Below are positions 26,373 to 34,465 of a stretch of 64,000 nt of DNA, piece by piece. The stretch spans positions 20,418 to 84,417 of the forward strand of contig DLPV01000026.1 in the NCBI GenBank assembly GCA_002477465.1. The letters are read 5' to 3'. The stretch comes from Gammaproteobacteria bacterium UBA7449. GTDB lineage: Bacteria; Pseudomonadota; Gammaproteobacteria; Pseudomonadales; Pseudohongiellaceae. Numbering within the stretch: the first letter of the stretch is position 1; the number at the start of each line of letters is the position of its first letter. The notes beneath the pieces were generated by a model that saw only the letters and a list, made by a program, of their open reading frames with translations, searched no databases and had not been told where the DNA came from. The position numbers were made by a program, and so were the translations under genes.

Positions 26373-27242
26373 ATGAAAACAACAAAATTCTTCCTCGGCA
26401 GTGTTCTAACGGGAGTCATTATCATTCAAAGCGCGCTGACTCAAGCCCAGGGCGTGCGCATGTACAATACGGTCAAGACCAAGCTCATGGCGGGAGAGCA
26501 GGTAGTTGGAGGCACCGTCGAAACTGCAGACCCGGATATCTACTGCGCTATGGCTAATGCCGGCTTCGATTTCATCTGGATCGAGATGCAACACAGCCCC
26601 CTGTCCTTTAGCGAGGTCGCGCGCATGATCTGGGCCTGCCGCGATGCGCCAGCTATTCCCTTCATCCGCGTGCCTGATGACTCCGAAGGCGCTATTCAGA
26701 AGGCAACCGATATCGGTGCTCTTGGCATTATAGTCCCCATGGTTGATACCCCGGAGAAAATGGAAAATGCCGTGCGCCACGCCAAGTATCCCCCAGCCGG
26801 CAGGCGCAGTCAGGGCGGTGGCCAATATGGGCGCCTCTGGGGACGCGACTATCGCCAGACCTGGAATGACAACGTCATGATTATGGCCATGATCGAAACC
26901 CTGGAGGGAACTGAGGCATCAGCTGCTATCGCAGCGGTGGATGGCGTGGATGGCATGTTCGTTGCCAGTGGCGATTTGGGCAGCTTTAGCGGCACGCGCC
27001 AGGGGGATCGGGAATATGAAGCCCTGGTGACTCAAATCAAGCAAGAGACCGAGGCGGCCGGCAAATTTGTCGGCGGCCCCTCTGCCTGGATGTCTGCGCG
27101 GGACGGCTACGATTTTTTTCAAGCTCCCAGCACCAGCAGCCTGATTCGGATTGGCGCGAGACTGACTCTGGAGCAAGCCGACCCCTGTCGGTTCCTGCCT
27201 TCCGGTGCAACACCAGTGGAAGGTGAGAACCCCTGCCCCTGA
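26373..27242 (+). CDS. Exported HpcH/HpaI aldolase/citrate lyase family protein
   Basis: 289 residues. Signal peptide MKTTKFFLGSVLTGVIIIQS ending TQAQG. The mature part is a class II HpaI-type aldolase: GGTVETADPDIYCAMANAGF, FIWIEMQHSPLS, IPFIRVPDDSEGAI, ALGIIVPMVDTPE (metal ligands E and D), PPAGRRSQGGGQYG. The family cleaves 4-hydroxy-2-oxo acids with a divalent metal; a periplasmic form is unusual but its metal chemistry could work there. Good RBS (GAGAGG). Same strand as the selenoprotein gene just upstream, probably one transcript. Convergent with the amidohydrolase. Confidence 0.85.
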   Translation: MKTTKFFLGSVLTGVIIIQSALTQAQGVRMYNTVKTKLMAGEQVVGGTVETADPDIYCAMANAGFDFIWIEMQHSPLSFSEVARMIWACRDAPAIPFIRVPDDSEGAIQKATDIGALGIIVPMVDTPEKMENAVRHAKYPPAGRRSQGGGQYGRLWGRDYRQTWNDNVMIMAMIETLEGTEASAAIAAVDGVDGMFVASGDLGSFSGTRQGDREYEALVTQIKQETEAAGKFVGGPSAWMSARDGYDFFQAPSTSSLIRIGARLTLEQADPCRFLPSGATPVEGENPCP

Positions 27243-27267
27243 AAGCCAAAACCCGGTGCTGGTCGCC

Positions 27268-28551
27268 TCAGGGTTGGGGCACCCTATTACCGGCAATGTA
27301 GACGGTTTCGATGGTCTTGGTATTGGCAATATCAACCGCGGGATTGGCGGTGAGAATGCTGAAGTCTGCCCAGCGGCCAGGCTCCAGAGTCCCGATATCA
27401 GACATCCCGATGCAGTCAGCCGCGACTCCTGTCGCCGAGCGAATAACGTCTAAGGGGCTCATACCCGCATCCGCCATCAGCTGCAGTTCCATGTGTTCAA
27501 AATAACCCTGGAAACGGGCTGGCGGACCGGTATCTGTTCCCATGGCGATCGGAATGTCCGCCGCATGCAGCGCACCCACATTGGCTAGCGCCACTTCCAG
27601 CCCCGCCTTATAGGCCTGGGCAGCGCGACTATTGGCCATACGCGACATCCGTTCCGGTGTCTGCAATTGTGCCATGACTTGCGGATCTGCCTCTTTCAGA
27701 AAATAAGGATCAGAAAAGAACTCTGGCACATCTTCATACACAAAAGTGGACACTTCACGGGTCAGGGTAGGGATATAGCAAACGCCCTGCTCTGCCACCG
27801 CCGCAATGAATTCCCTGTCCACTGGCAAATCCCTGATGCTGTGAGCGATCAGGTCTGCTCCAACTTCCAGCATATACTTGGCATCATCGAGGTAAAACAG
27901 ATGGACAGCGACTGGCAGTCGTCGCATATGGGCCTGTTCCACTAGCGCTTCAAACAGGGGCCGCGACATTTTCTGGGTTGCACCAAGATTGTCATCAATG
28001 CGCGTCTTGATGAAATTCGCCCCCATATCGGCGTTGCGATTTACCTGGTCTCGGATTACTTGCTCGTCGGCGCCAGCGATTACGCTGCCGGCCACAAATA
28101 GCCGGGCCCGCTGCAAACTTGAGCGATATTGTTCATTGCGCAGTGCGAAGCCCGCGGCTTCATCGCCGCCCAGACTATTGACCGTGGTTATACCGTAACG
28201 GGCGTATAAACCGAGCTGCCGCATTAGATTCTCGGTACTGTATTCACCGTTCGCATCCAGGCCATCCGTTGCACCGACATGCCCATGGGCGTTGATCATC
28301 CCGGGCATCAGGTACTTACCGGACACATCGATCACTTCTGCCCCTTCAGGAATACTCACCGCGGCTCGGGGCCCTACACTGCGAACCCTGCCGTCTGTCA
28401 CTACCAGTACGCTATCAGGCAACGGCTCAGCATCGGTACCGTCGATAATAGTGCCGCCGATAAAGGCAATAGTGCCCTCGTTGGCGAGCACCGGATTCAC
28501 ACAAACAAGTGCAAAGGTGAACCAAACCAGAAGAGTTTTTTTAATTGTCAT
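27268..28551 (-). CDS. Exported amidohydrolase (imidazolonepropionase-like)
   Basis: 427 residues with signal peptide ending VNPVLANEG. Metal-dependent hydrolase fold: MINAHGHVGATDG carries the HxH ligands, FIKTRIDD a possible carbamylated lysine region, VAVHLFYLDD and LIAHSIRD the next histidines, and IAMGTDTGPP the final aspartate. It ends with GTLEPGRWADFSILTANP, the typical amidohydrolase strand. Strong AGGAGG RBS. Related secreted enzymes are dipeptidases or prolidase-like; the substrate is open. Confidence 0.88.
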   Translation of the reverse strand: MTIKKTLLVWFTFALVCVNPVLANEGTIAFIGGTIIDGTDAEPLPDSVLVVTDGRVRSVGPRAAVSIPEGAEVIDVSGKYLMPGMINAHGHVGATDGLDANGEYSTENLMRQLGLYARYGITTVNSLGGDEAAGFALRNEQYRSSLQRARLFVAGSVIAGADEQVIRDQVNRNADMGANFIKTRIDDNLGATQKMSRPLFEALVEQAHMRRLPVAVHLFYLDDAKYMLEVGADLIAHSIRDLPVDREFIAAVAEQGVCYIPTLTREVSTFVYEDVPEFFSDPYFLKEADPQVMAQLQTPERMSRMANSRAAQAYKAGLEVALANVGALHAADIPIAMGTDTGPPARFQGYFEHMELQLMADAGMSPLDVIRSATGVAADCIGMSDIGTLEPGRWADFSILTANPAVDIANTKTIETVYIAGNRVPQP

Positions 28552-28716
28552 GGTGGAGACCTCCTGCTGCTATTGGAGTAGATTTAGCCGCGGTTTTCAA
28601 GCAAGGTTCAGCTTGAGCAACAAGTATCTCAATAACTGTGGTGGCGGCGCATACAATCCTTATAACAGCCGCAACTTCCAGATGCGCTACCTTTTCCTGA
28701 TTCAAGCCAATTAAAC

Positions 28717-29262
28717 ATGATTGCAAACAGCTTTTTCAGCAGCGAACGAATGGAAATGCGTCACCCGGTGCCGGAGGACGCGGCGCTGATTTTCCAAAGT
28801 TATTCGAGCCTGTTGGAAGTCACACGCTTCCTCGGCTGGCCCCGCCATCAGAGCTTGGCCGACAGCAATGCCTTCATCCGATTTTCGGATACCGAATGGG
28901 AGAATAATCACTTGGGGCCGCTCTTGTGCTTTGACAGGCAATCCGGCGAGCTCATTGGCAGCGCTGGCCTGGCCATGGAAGATCAGCGTGTCGCATCAAC
29001 AGGCTGCGTGATCGCGCCCGGGTACTGGGGCCAGGGTTTTGGGACAGAATGCTTGCAGAGCATGAAAGCCTTGGCCAACTCCATGCGATTACTGGGCTTA
29101 CTGGCTTTTGTGCATCCAGAAAATTCTGCGTCAATTCGGATGATAGAAAAATGCGGATTCAAGCGTGATAGGAGCCGGGCCAAGGAGATGGTGTTTCCGA
29201 ATTTGCCTGGAGCACCGGTGGTAAGAGCGGATGGTTATGGGTGGGATAGTGGGCAGTATTAG
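28717..29262 (+). CDS. GNAT family N-acetyltransferase (RimJ/RimL-like)
   Basis: 181 residues. Acetyl-CoA-dependent transferase fold: RMEMRHPVPEDAALIFQ at the start, TGCVIAPGYWGQGFGTE with the CoA-binding GxGxxG-like loop (QGFGTE), and LAFVHPENSASIRMIEKCGF, the standard GNAT C-terminal motif. Acts on protein N-termini, small amines or antibiotics; target unknown. ATG with no strong RBS. Divergent from the amidohydrolase. Confidence 0.88.
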   Translation: MIANSFFSSERMEMRHPVPEDAALIFQSYSSLLEVTRFLGWPRHQSLADSNAFIRFSDTEWENNHLGPLLCFDRQSGELIGSAGLAMEDQRVASTGCVIAPGYWGQGFGTECLQSMKALANSMRLLGLLAFVHPENSASIRMIEKCGFKRDRSRAKEMVFPNLPGAPVVRADGYGWDSGQY

Positions 29263-29288
29263 GCGCTGTCTGCGGTGCTTCGCTCCTT

Positions 29289-29340
29289 TCGAACGGGCAC
29301 GTGGAATCGGACGGGGAAGACACACACAAAAAAGCCCGCT
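29289..29340 (+). repeat. 52-bp direct repeat, copy 1
   Basis: Identical to 29454-29505 except for one base (GGGG versus GGGT). It contains the left arm of the tRNA-Arg terminator hairpin (AAAAAAGCCCGCT) but no right arm here, so it is a partial duplication. Confidence 0.9.
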
Positions 29341-29376
29341 TCGTTCTGGAGTTAGGTAAGCTGCAGGGGCACGATT

Positions 29377-29459
29377 GATTCGAATTTTGGCTTAGCCAAA
29401 ATCCTCACCCCGCTGGGGCAGCCTGTGGCTGTCCAAAATGCGTTCGCATTTTGTCGAAC
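29377..29459 (+). repeat. Multi-hairpin repeat element, copy A
   Basis: Four consecutive hairpins: ATTTTGGC-TTA-GCCAAAAT (29384-29402), CCCC-GCT-GGGG (29408-29418), CAGCC-TGT-GGCTG (29419-29431), CAAAATGCG-TT-CGCATTTTG (29434-29453). A second copy lies inverted at 35557-35639. The last three hairpins are nearly conserved between copies; the first has a different sequence but is still a perfect palindrome. Lies between the two 52-bp direct repeats, beyond the tRNA-Arg terminator. Confidence 0.8.
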
Positions 29460-29505
29460 GGGCACGTGGAATCGGACGGGTAAGACACACACAAAAAAGC
29501 CCGCT
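29454..29505 (+). repeat. 52-bp direct repeat, copy 2
   Basis: Second copy of the repeat at 29289-29340, one mismatch. This copy adjoins the complete tRNA-Arg terminator. Confidence 0.9.
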
Positions 29506-29527
29506 AAAGCGGGCTTTTTTGTGTGTG
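29486..29527 (-). terminator. tRNA-Arg terminator, 20-bp perfect stem
   Basis: CACACACAAAAAAGCCCGCT, loop AA, then the exact reverse complement. T-runs lie on both strands, so it can act in both directions. Its outer bases overlap the CCA end of the tRNA gene. Confidence 0.9.
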
Positions 29528-29602
29528 GCGCACCCGGCACGATTCGAACGTGCGACCCCCTAGTTCGTAGCCAGGTACTCTATCCAGCTGAGCTACGGGT
29601 GC
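29526..29602 (-). tRNA. tRNA-Arg (anticodon ACG)
   Basis: 77 nt including an encoded CCA. On the minus strand it begins GCACCCGUAGCUCAGCUGG; the anticodon loop is CUACGAA; the T arm GUUCGAAUC and acceptor GGGUGC pair correctly. ACG would be read as ICG after deamination. Confidence 0.97.
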
Positions 29603-29645
29603 GTAATCGATATTTCGGCCTGGTGGGCCCCAATCGAGGGCCGGT

Positions 29646-29651
29646 ATTATA
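29646..29651 (-). promoter_or_regulatory. -10 element of tRNA-Arg promoter
   Basis: Perfect TATAAT on the minus strand inside ATTTCGCTATAAT, followed by a GC-rich ACCGGCC discriminator typical of stable-RNA promoters. The -35 region is poor. The same 13-base string occurs at the ffh promoter. Confidence 0.5.
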
Positions 29652-29802
29652 GCGAAATCCGTGATTTTTCATAGTCATATGTGAGGCTCAGCGCATTCCT
29701 CAGTATCCTGGCTACTTGGGGTTGGATAAACTGCTAAATTAGCCAATCGGAGACGGACTCCGTGTCGTATTTACAGGTAAGTAAGAGGCAAAGGTATATA
29801 CA

Positions 29803-30408
29803 ATGCGCCGACGGCAACTCATTGACCTGATTAAAAACTTTGGCCCAATTCTGCTGGCTATCGCGCTGATGTTCATAGCGACGCTGGTTTTCGCTGACTA
29901 TGAAGATGGTGTTAATGCAGCATTCGCCGGTGATTTTGACACCGCATTTATTGAGTTCTCTGAAGCGGCTGAAGCCGGCCTGGACCTGGCTCAATATAAC
30001 CTCGGTATCCTTTACTTCACCGGTCAGGGCGTTGATCAGGACCTGGACCTGGCCTTTAAATGGACTGAAGCCGCAGCGCATCAGGGACATGTAGATGCCC
30101 AGGCCAATCTTGCCAGCCTCTATTTGCAAGGCATCGGCACCCCCGAAAACGAGGCGCAAGGGCTTGAATGGTTAGTTAGGGCCGCCAAAAATGGCCATGC
30201 CAACGCGGCGCTATCACTAGCAAATATATATTTTGAGGGCGATCCGGTGGAGCGCGACCTGGTGCAGGCCCACGCCTGGGCCCATATGGCTCGAGTCAAT
30301 CAACATGATGAAGCCTCGGCATTCATCAGCAAGATAGAACCCCGCCTTGACCCGCAGCAACTCAGCAGCGCTCGACGACTCTTTGCCCGGTGGCAAATAG
30401 AGAACTGA
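29803..30408 (+). CDS. Sel1-repeat (SLR) protein, membrane-anchored or exported
   Basis: 201 residues. The N-terminal hydrophobic stretch (ILLAIALMFIATLVFAD) is a signal peptide or anchor. Four Sel1-like units follow: AGLDLAQYNLGILYFTGQG, QGHVDAQANLASLYLQGIG, NGHANAALSLANIYFEGD and a final degenerate one. Sel1 repeats are protein-binding scaffolds. No catalytic motif. Alone in its transcript as far as visible. Confidence 0.85.
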   Translation: MRRRQLIDLIKNFGPILLAIALMFIATLVFADYEDGVNAAFAGDFDTAFIEFSEAAEAGLDLAQYNLGILYFTGQGVDQDLDLAFKWTEAAAHQGHVDAQANLASLYLQGIGTPENEAQGLEWLVRAAKNGHANAALSLANIYFEGDPVERDLVQAHAWAHMARVNQHDEASAFISKIEPRLDPQQLSSARRLFARWQIEN

Positions 30409-30437
30409 TTTAGCCTGACTCTCGACTCTCAGCACTG

Positions 30438-30827
30438 GTGCTGCACAGCAATTACAATCTGCTGATGGCGCTGTTCCGCGAGGATATGTTCAGGCCGCTG
30501 ATCGCAAACTGGGAGGTCGTCGCCAGCCATCTGCTGCGGCGCCTGCGAAGGCAGGTGCTTGCCTATGACAGCGAGTCGCACAAAGCGCTCTATCAGAAGA
30601 TCCTAGCGCTAAATCCACCAGAAAACCGGCAGCAGCCGGGTGAGATTGGCGAGGATGGCCCCATGCAAACAATAGACTTCAGCCTGGACGGAATCACGCT
30701 AAGTTTGTTCACGACACTAAGCCAGTTTGGAACGGCTTTGGATACTGGCATGGAAGAATTACTTATCGAAAGCTACTTTCCTGCAAACAAGTTCAGCGAG
30801 CAGTTTTTCAGCAAATTGATCAATTAG
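30438..30827 (+). pseudogene. C-terminal half of an MmyB-like (XRE family) transcription regulator
   Basis: 129 codons that match only the ligand-binding (MmyB-like) domain of HTH regulators: HSNYNLLMALFREDMFRPLI, NWEVVASHLLRRLRRQV, LSLFTTLSQFGTALDTGMEE and IESYFPAN. The N-terminal helix-turn-helix and the first part of the ligand domain are absent, and the frame has no good RBS (GTG start). I infer a 5'-deleted gene. Its 3' end overlaps the convergent MBL gene by 8 bases. Confidence 0.65.
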
Positions 30828-31659
30828 CCGCAGCGCGCTCTGCTTCTAGCTTTTGTTCAGCCTGCCGGAGCCATAAGTCCAGGGAAGCTATCCAGCCCTC
30901 GGGATCAACAAAGGGGTGCGGATCTCCATCCTGGCGCTCGGCGAGCATATTACGACGGGCAAAGACATCTGCTGAAGAGGCGTGGTTTGGAATATTCACT
31001 TCAATGCCCGTTAGCTGCTGCATCTTTTTGATACTTTCGATATACATTTCGGTGCGCTCCACACCGCTGAAATTCAGTCCAACGCCACCAAACATAAAGG
31101 CGCTGTGGGGATAGCCGTTGTCATAGACAGTGAATAGCGTGGACAGCACGCCGGGCGTATGACCGGGTGTTTTCATAAAGCGCAGACGAGTTCGCCCCAG
31201 GTTCAGCGTGGCACCGTCACTCGCAGAGAGATGACGAATGGGCTTGGGGTAGTCGCGGTAAACTGCAGGCTCCTCTGTCATGGCCCAGTCCTCTTCGGTC
31301 ATCATGACAACAGCACTAAATTCCTGCTGGAGGCGAATAGCGCCACCAATGTGATCGAAGTGCGCATGGGAACCAATCAGGTAACGAATATCGTTGGGAT
31401 CGAATCCAAGCTGCCGAATATTGTCTATCATCAGGTCAGTCAATTCTTCATACAGGGCATCAAATACAATCAATCCCTGGTCAGTGACCAGAAGCCAGGA
31501 CGCAACCCAATCGACCCCAATGTAATAAAGATTGTCGAATACCTGAAATGGCTCCACACGCTGCACTTCAGGATCATGTAAATCATCATCCTGCGCCAGC
31601 GTAGCCTTAGACAGAACAAGCAAACAAATAAATACAACTGACCCGATTAGTTTACGCAT
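30820..31659 (-). CDS. Exported metallo-beta-lactamase fold hydrolase
   Basis: 279 residues, signal peptide ending ATLAQD. Zinc ligands in GSHAHFDHIGGA (HxHxDH), TPGHTPGVLSTLF and NHASS near the C-terminus. The arrangement resembles subclass B3 beta-lactamases and related periplasmic hydrolases; whether it opens beta-lactams is not predictable. It closes a possible transcript unit headed by the MaoC, CitE and acyl-CoA dehydrogenase genes, but the 130-base gap suggests its own promoter. Confidence 0.88.
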   Translation of the reverse strand: MRKLIGSVVFICLLVLSKATLAQDDDLHDPEVQRVEPFQVFDNLYYIGVDWVASWLLVTDQGLIVFDALYEELTDLMIDNIRQLGFDPNDIRYLIGSHAHFDHIGGAIRLQQEFSAVVMMTEEDWAMTEEPAVYRDYPKPIRHLSASDGATLNLGRTRLRFMKTPGHTPGVLSTLFTVYDNGYPHSAFMFGGVGLNFSGVERTEMYIESIKKMQQLTGIEVNIPNHASSADVFARRNMLAERQDGDPHPFVDPEGWIASLDLWLRQAEQKLEAERAAAN

Positions 31660-31787
31660 AATATTCCTTGAACCATCAATCCTGGGGTTAGCCTGAGACT
31701 GACACTAATATTCTATGGGCTCTGGCGATCAATCCTGGGCTGCGCCAAAGCGTTACTATTCCAGATTTAGTAAACGCTGATTGCCAC

Positions 31788-32954
31788 TTAATAGGAACGC
31801 GGCAATCCTAATTCGTGCTCCGAAATAAAATTCAGAATCATCTCCTGTGAGATTGGAGCCAGTTTCATCAGGCGCGCCTCTCGCCAGTAGCGTTCTACAT
31901 GATACTCCCTGGCGTAGCCAAAACCACCGTGAGTTTGTATCGCGGCATCAGCGGCGAAAAAGCCTGCCTCGGCCGCTAACCATTTCGCCATATTGGCTTC
32001 GGTACCGCAGGGCAACCCCTGATCAAGCTTCCAGGCTGCCTTCTGCACCATCAGTTCCGCTGCATCCAGTCGCGTTCTGGCTTCAGCCAGAGGAAACGCG
32101 ATGCCCTGATTTTGCCCGATAGGCCGACCAAAAACGATTCTTTCATTAGCATAATTAACTGCGCGGCGGAGGGCCGCTCGACCAATGCCCACTGCCTCAG
32201 CAGCAATCAAAATTCGTTCCGCGTTGAGGCCATCCAGCAGATAACGAAAGCCCTGTCCCTCTTCTCCCACACGATCAGCTTCACTTACGAGGAGTTCATC
32301 ATACACAACCTCGCAGGTCCTCACGGCGTTTCGCCCCAGTTTTGGGATCGGTGAAATGGAGACTTCGGGCTTGTTCAATTCGGCAAACAACAGGGTCATA
32401 CCCTCTGTCTTGCGCGCTACGCTGTCTTTGCTCTGGGTGCGAACCAGCAGCAGGACCCGCTCTGCCTCGATAGCCTTGGTTGTCCAAACTTTCCTGCCCT
32501 TAACGACATAGTTACCACCCTCGCGACGAGCGCTGGTCTCTATCGACGTTGTATCACTACCAGCATTGGGCTCAGTAACGCCAAATGCGACCTGAAGCTT
32601 GCCAGACGCCACATCAGGCAGATAGCGGGATTTCATCGCTTCCGAACCATGTTTAATCACCGGGTGCATGCCAAACATGGAAAGATGCAAGGGTGTCGCA
32701 CCATTCATCGCTGCGCCGGAGGCTGCGACCTGCTCCAGCACCACAGCAGCCTCTTGCACACCCTTGCCGGCACCACCATAAGACTCAGGAATCGCTATTC
32801 CAATCCATCCCGCGGTTGCCATCGCATCATAAAAATCCTGGGGATACTTTCCCTCGCGATCATGGGCCTCCCAATAATCATCAGGAAAATCGCGACAAAT
32901 TCTGGCAACCGCCTCGCGAATGAGTTTGAGATCTTCAGATTCGAAAAAATCCAC
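31788..32954 (-). CDS. Acyl-CoA dehydrogenase
   Basis: 388 residues, FAD enzyme oxidising an acyl-CoA to the enoyl-CoA and passing electrons to ETF. Signatures: FGVTEPNAGSDTTSIETSA, KVWTTKAIEAERVLLL, then QTHGGFGYAREYHVERYWRE near the C-terminus. GTG start, overlapping no gene, 8 bases after the CitE-like gene, so co-transcribed with it. Neighbours suggest a C5-dicarboxylyl or branched substrate (inference). ETF-QO at 17.5 kb could take its electrons. Confidence 0.93.
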   Translation of the reverse strand: MDFFESEDLKLIREAVARICRDFPDDYWEAHDREGKYPQDFYDAMATAGWIGIAIPESYGGAGKGVQEAAVVLEQVAASGAAMNGATPLHLSMFGMHPVIKHGSEAMKSRYLPDVASGKLQVAFGVTEPNAGSDTTSIETSARREGGNYVVKGRKVWTTKAIEAERVLLLVRTQSKDSVARKTEGMTLLFAELNKPEVSISPIPKLGRNAVRTCEVVYDELLVSEADRVGEEGQGFRYLLDGLNAERILIAAEAVGIGRAALRRAVNYANERIVFGRPIGQNQGIAFPLAEARTRLDAAELMVQKAAWKLDQGLPCGTEANMAKWLAAEAGFFAADAAIQTHGGFGYAREYHVERYWREARLMKLAPISQEMILNFISEHELGLPRSY

Positions 32955-32962
32955 AGTGAAAC

Positions 32963-33883
32963 CTAGCTGGACTGGCCGCTGATGTGCGCGGCAATAGCAA
33001 GAATCTGTTGGGCCCGCTTGAGATGTGGCACATCAACCATTTGTCCCTTGTAGGCAAAAGCCATTTTGCCACTCGACTTATTATCAGCGAAGGCGGCAAG
33101 CAATTCTTTGGCTTCGGCTATTTCGGCGTGGCTAGGCGTAAAAGCGCGGTTGACGATATCTACCTGACCCGGGTGAATCGTCAACTTGCCGCGGAAGCCC
33201 ATAGCAGCAGCCTCCATACACTCTTTCTCCAACCCCTGGCTATCGGAAATTTCTACATATACTGAGTCGATAGGCTGCACGTTACTGGCTACCGCAGCGA
33301 GCAAGCAAGTTGATCTCACATAGCGAAACACATCGAGGTACTCGCCTTCAGCATTACGTTTGGACTTGGATCCCAGCGCGCCGGCAAGATCTTCTGCGCC
33401 CCAGGTTAGTCCATCGACACGCGTATTACCCCCCATGGTTGGTAGTGCAAACACAGCCTCAGGCGCTTCCGTTCCAATGAGGAGCAATGAAATAGCGCCA
33501 GATGTCACTCCATATTTTTTCTCCAGAGCGGTAACAAGCTGATCTACCGCGTCAACATTGGCCCGATTAAGCACCTTCGGCAGCATTAAACCATCAGGTG
33601 TCGCTGCCACGACCGCCTCCAGGTCCTCCCTACCCCAAGGGGAGTCCTGGGGATTGATTCGCACCAGGCACTCTTGTGCGCCAAAATCGGCCTGACTAAT
33701 CCAGTCGCACACGGCCTGCCGTGCATCGGCCTTGTTCTCCGGGGTGACGGAATCCTCCAGATCCAGAATCAGGCTGTCAGCATTCAAGCTCAATGCTTTC
33801 TCAAACATACGCGCATTGCCGCCAGGCACAAAATGCAGCGAGCGGCGCAAACCTTTGGCACCTGGGCTGGGAGTTACGGCCAT
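32963..33883 (-). CDS. CitE-type CoA ester lyase (HpcH/HpaI family)
   Basis: 306 residues. Cleaves or forms beta-hydroxyacyl-CoA esters such as malyl-, methylmalyl- or citramalyl-CoA. Motifs: RSLHFVPGGNARMFEKAL, DSLILDLEDSVTPENK (metal ligand D/E), ECLVRINPQDSPWG, LLIGTEAPEAVF, GFRGKLTIHPGQVDIVN. These are the CitE/Mcl-type signatures. Its ATG is 2 bases past the MaoC stop, so they are translationally linked. Confidence 0.92.
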   Translation of the reverse strand: MAVTPSPGAKGLRRSLHFVPGGNARMFEKALSLNADSLILDLEDSVTPENKADARQAVCDWISQADFGAQECLVRINPQDSPWGREDLEAVVAATPDGLMLPKVLNRANVDAVDQLVTALEKKYGVTSGAISLLLIGTEAPEAVFALPTMGGNTRVDGLTWGAEDLAGALGSKSKRNAEGEYLDVFRYVRSTCLLAAVASNVQPIDSVYVEISDSQGLEKECMEAAAMGFRGKLTIHPGQVDIVNRAFTPSHAEIAEAKELLAAFADNKSSGKMAFAYKGQMVDVPHLKRAQQILAIAAHISGQSS

Positions 33884-33885
33884 GA

Positions 33886-34356
33886 CTAGTCCTTGTTCTC
33901 TTGATGGGAGGGTGATCGCAACATCATGCCTTTACGCAGACAATCACAGACGACTTCGCCACGCTGATTTAGCGCAAGGTGACGAAACCAGACGATGCCA
34001 CGGTCCGGCTTGGTCCGGGATTCACGCTTGTCCATAATTTCCGTGGAAACGCTGAGTGTGTCCCCAAGAAAAACAGGATTGGGAAACTCTGTCTTTTCCA
34101 TTCCCAGATTGCCAATGGTGGTGCCAAGCGTGGTGTCAGCAACCGACAGGCCTACTACCAGACCCAGGGTAAACAGGCTATTGACGAGTATCTGCCCGCG
34201 TTGCGATTGACTGGCAAACTCCGCATCAAGGTGCAGAGGTTGTGGATTGTGGGTAAGCGCACTAAAAAGCAGGTTGTCTGTTTCAGTAATAGTACGATGG
34301 GGCTGATGCTCAAACACCATTCCCACTTCCAGTTCTTCGAAGTACTTGCCAGACAC
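33886..34356 (-). CDS. MaoC-like acyl-CoA hydratase
   Basis: 156 residues, single hot-dog fold. Starts (GTG) MSGKYFEELEVGMVFEHQPH; the catalytic hydratase region is LTHNPQPLHLDAEFASQS, with the Asp/His (N,H) pair typical of mesaconyl-CoA and similar hydratases. First gene of the minus-strand set with CitE and acyl-CoA dehydrogenase, which points to hydration of the enoyl-CoA made by the dehydrogenase, before cleavage by the lyase. Confidence 0.9.
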   Translation of the reverse strand: MSGKYFEELEVGMVFEHQPHRTITETDNLLFSALTHNPQPLHLDAEFASQSQRGQILVNSLFTLGLVVGLSVADTTLGTTIGNLGMEKTEFPNPVFLGDTLSVSTEIMDKRESRTKPDRGIVWFRHLALNQRGEVVCDCLRKGMMLRSPSHQENKD

Positions 34357-34465
34357 AGTTAAACCGCCAAAGACTCAGACTTTTCAATAAGACCACATTG
34401 TAGTGGCAACATCCCATGGCATCCATTAAATTCCCTAAGCAAATTGGGACGGGGGATTGCTCGCA

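Noticed and set aside
29250..29530. CRISPR array from the repeats near tRNA-Arg
   Set aside because: Only two 52-bp copies around one 113-base stretch, with terminator sequence inside; no cas genes.
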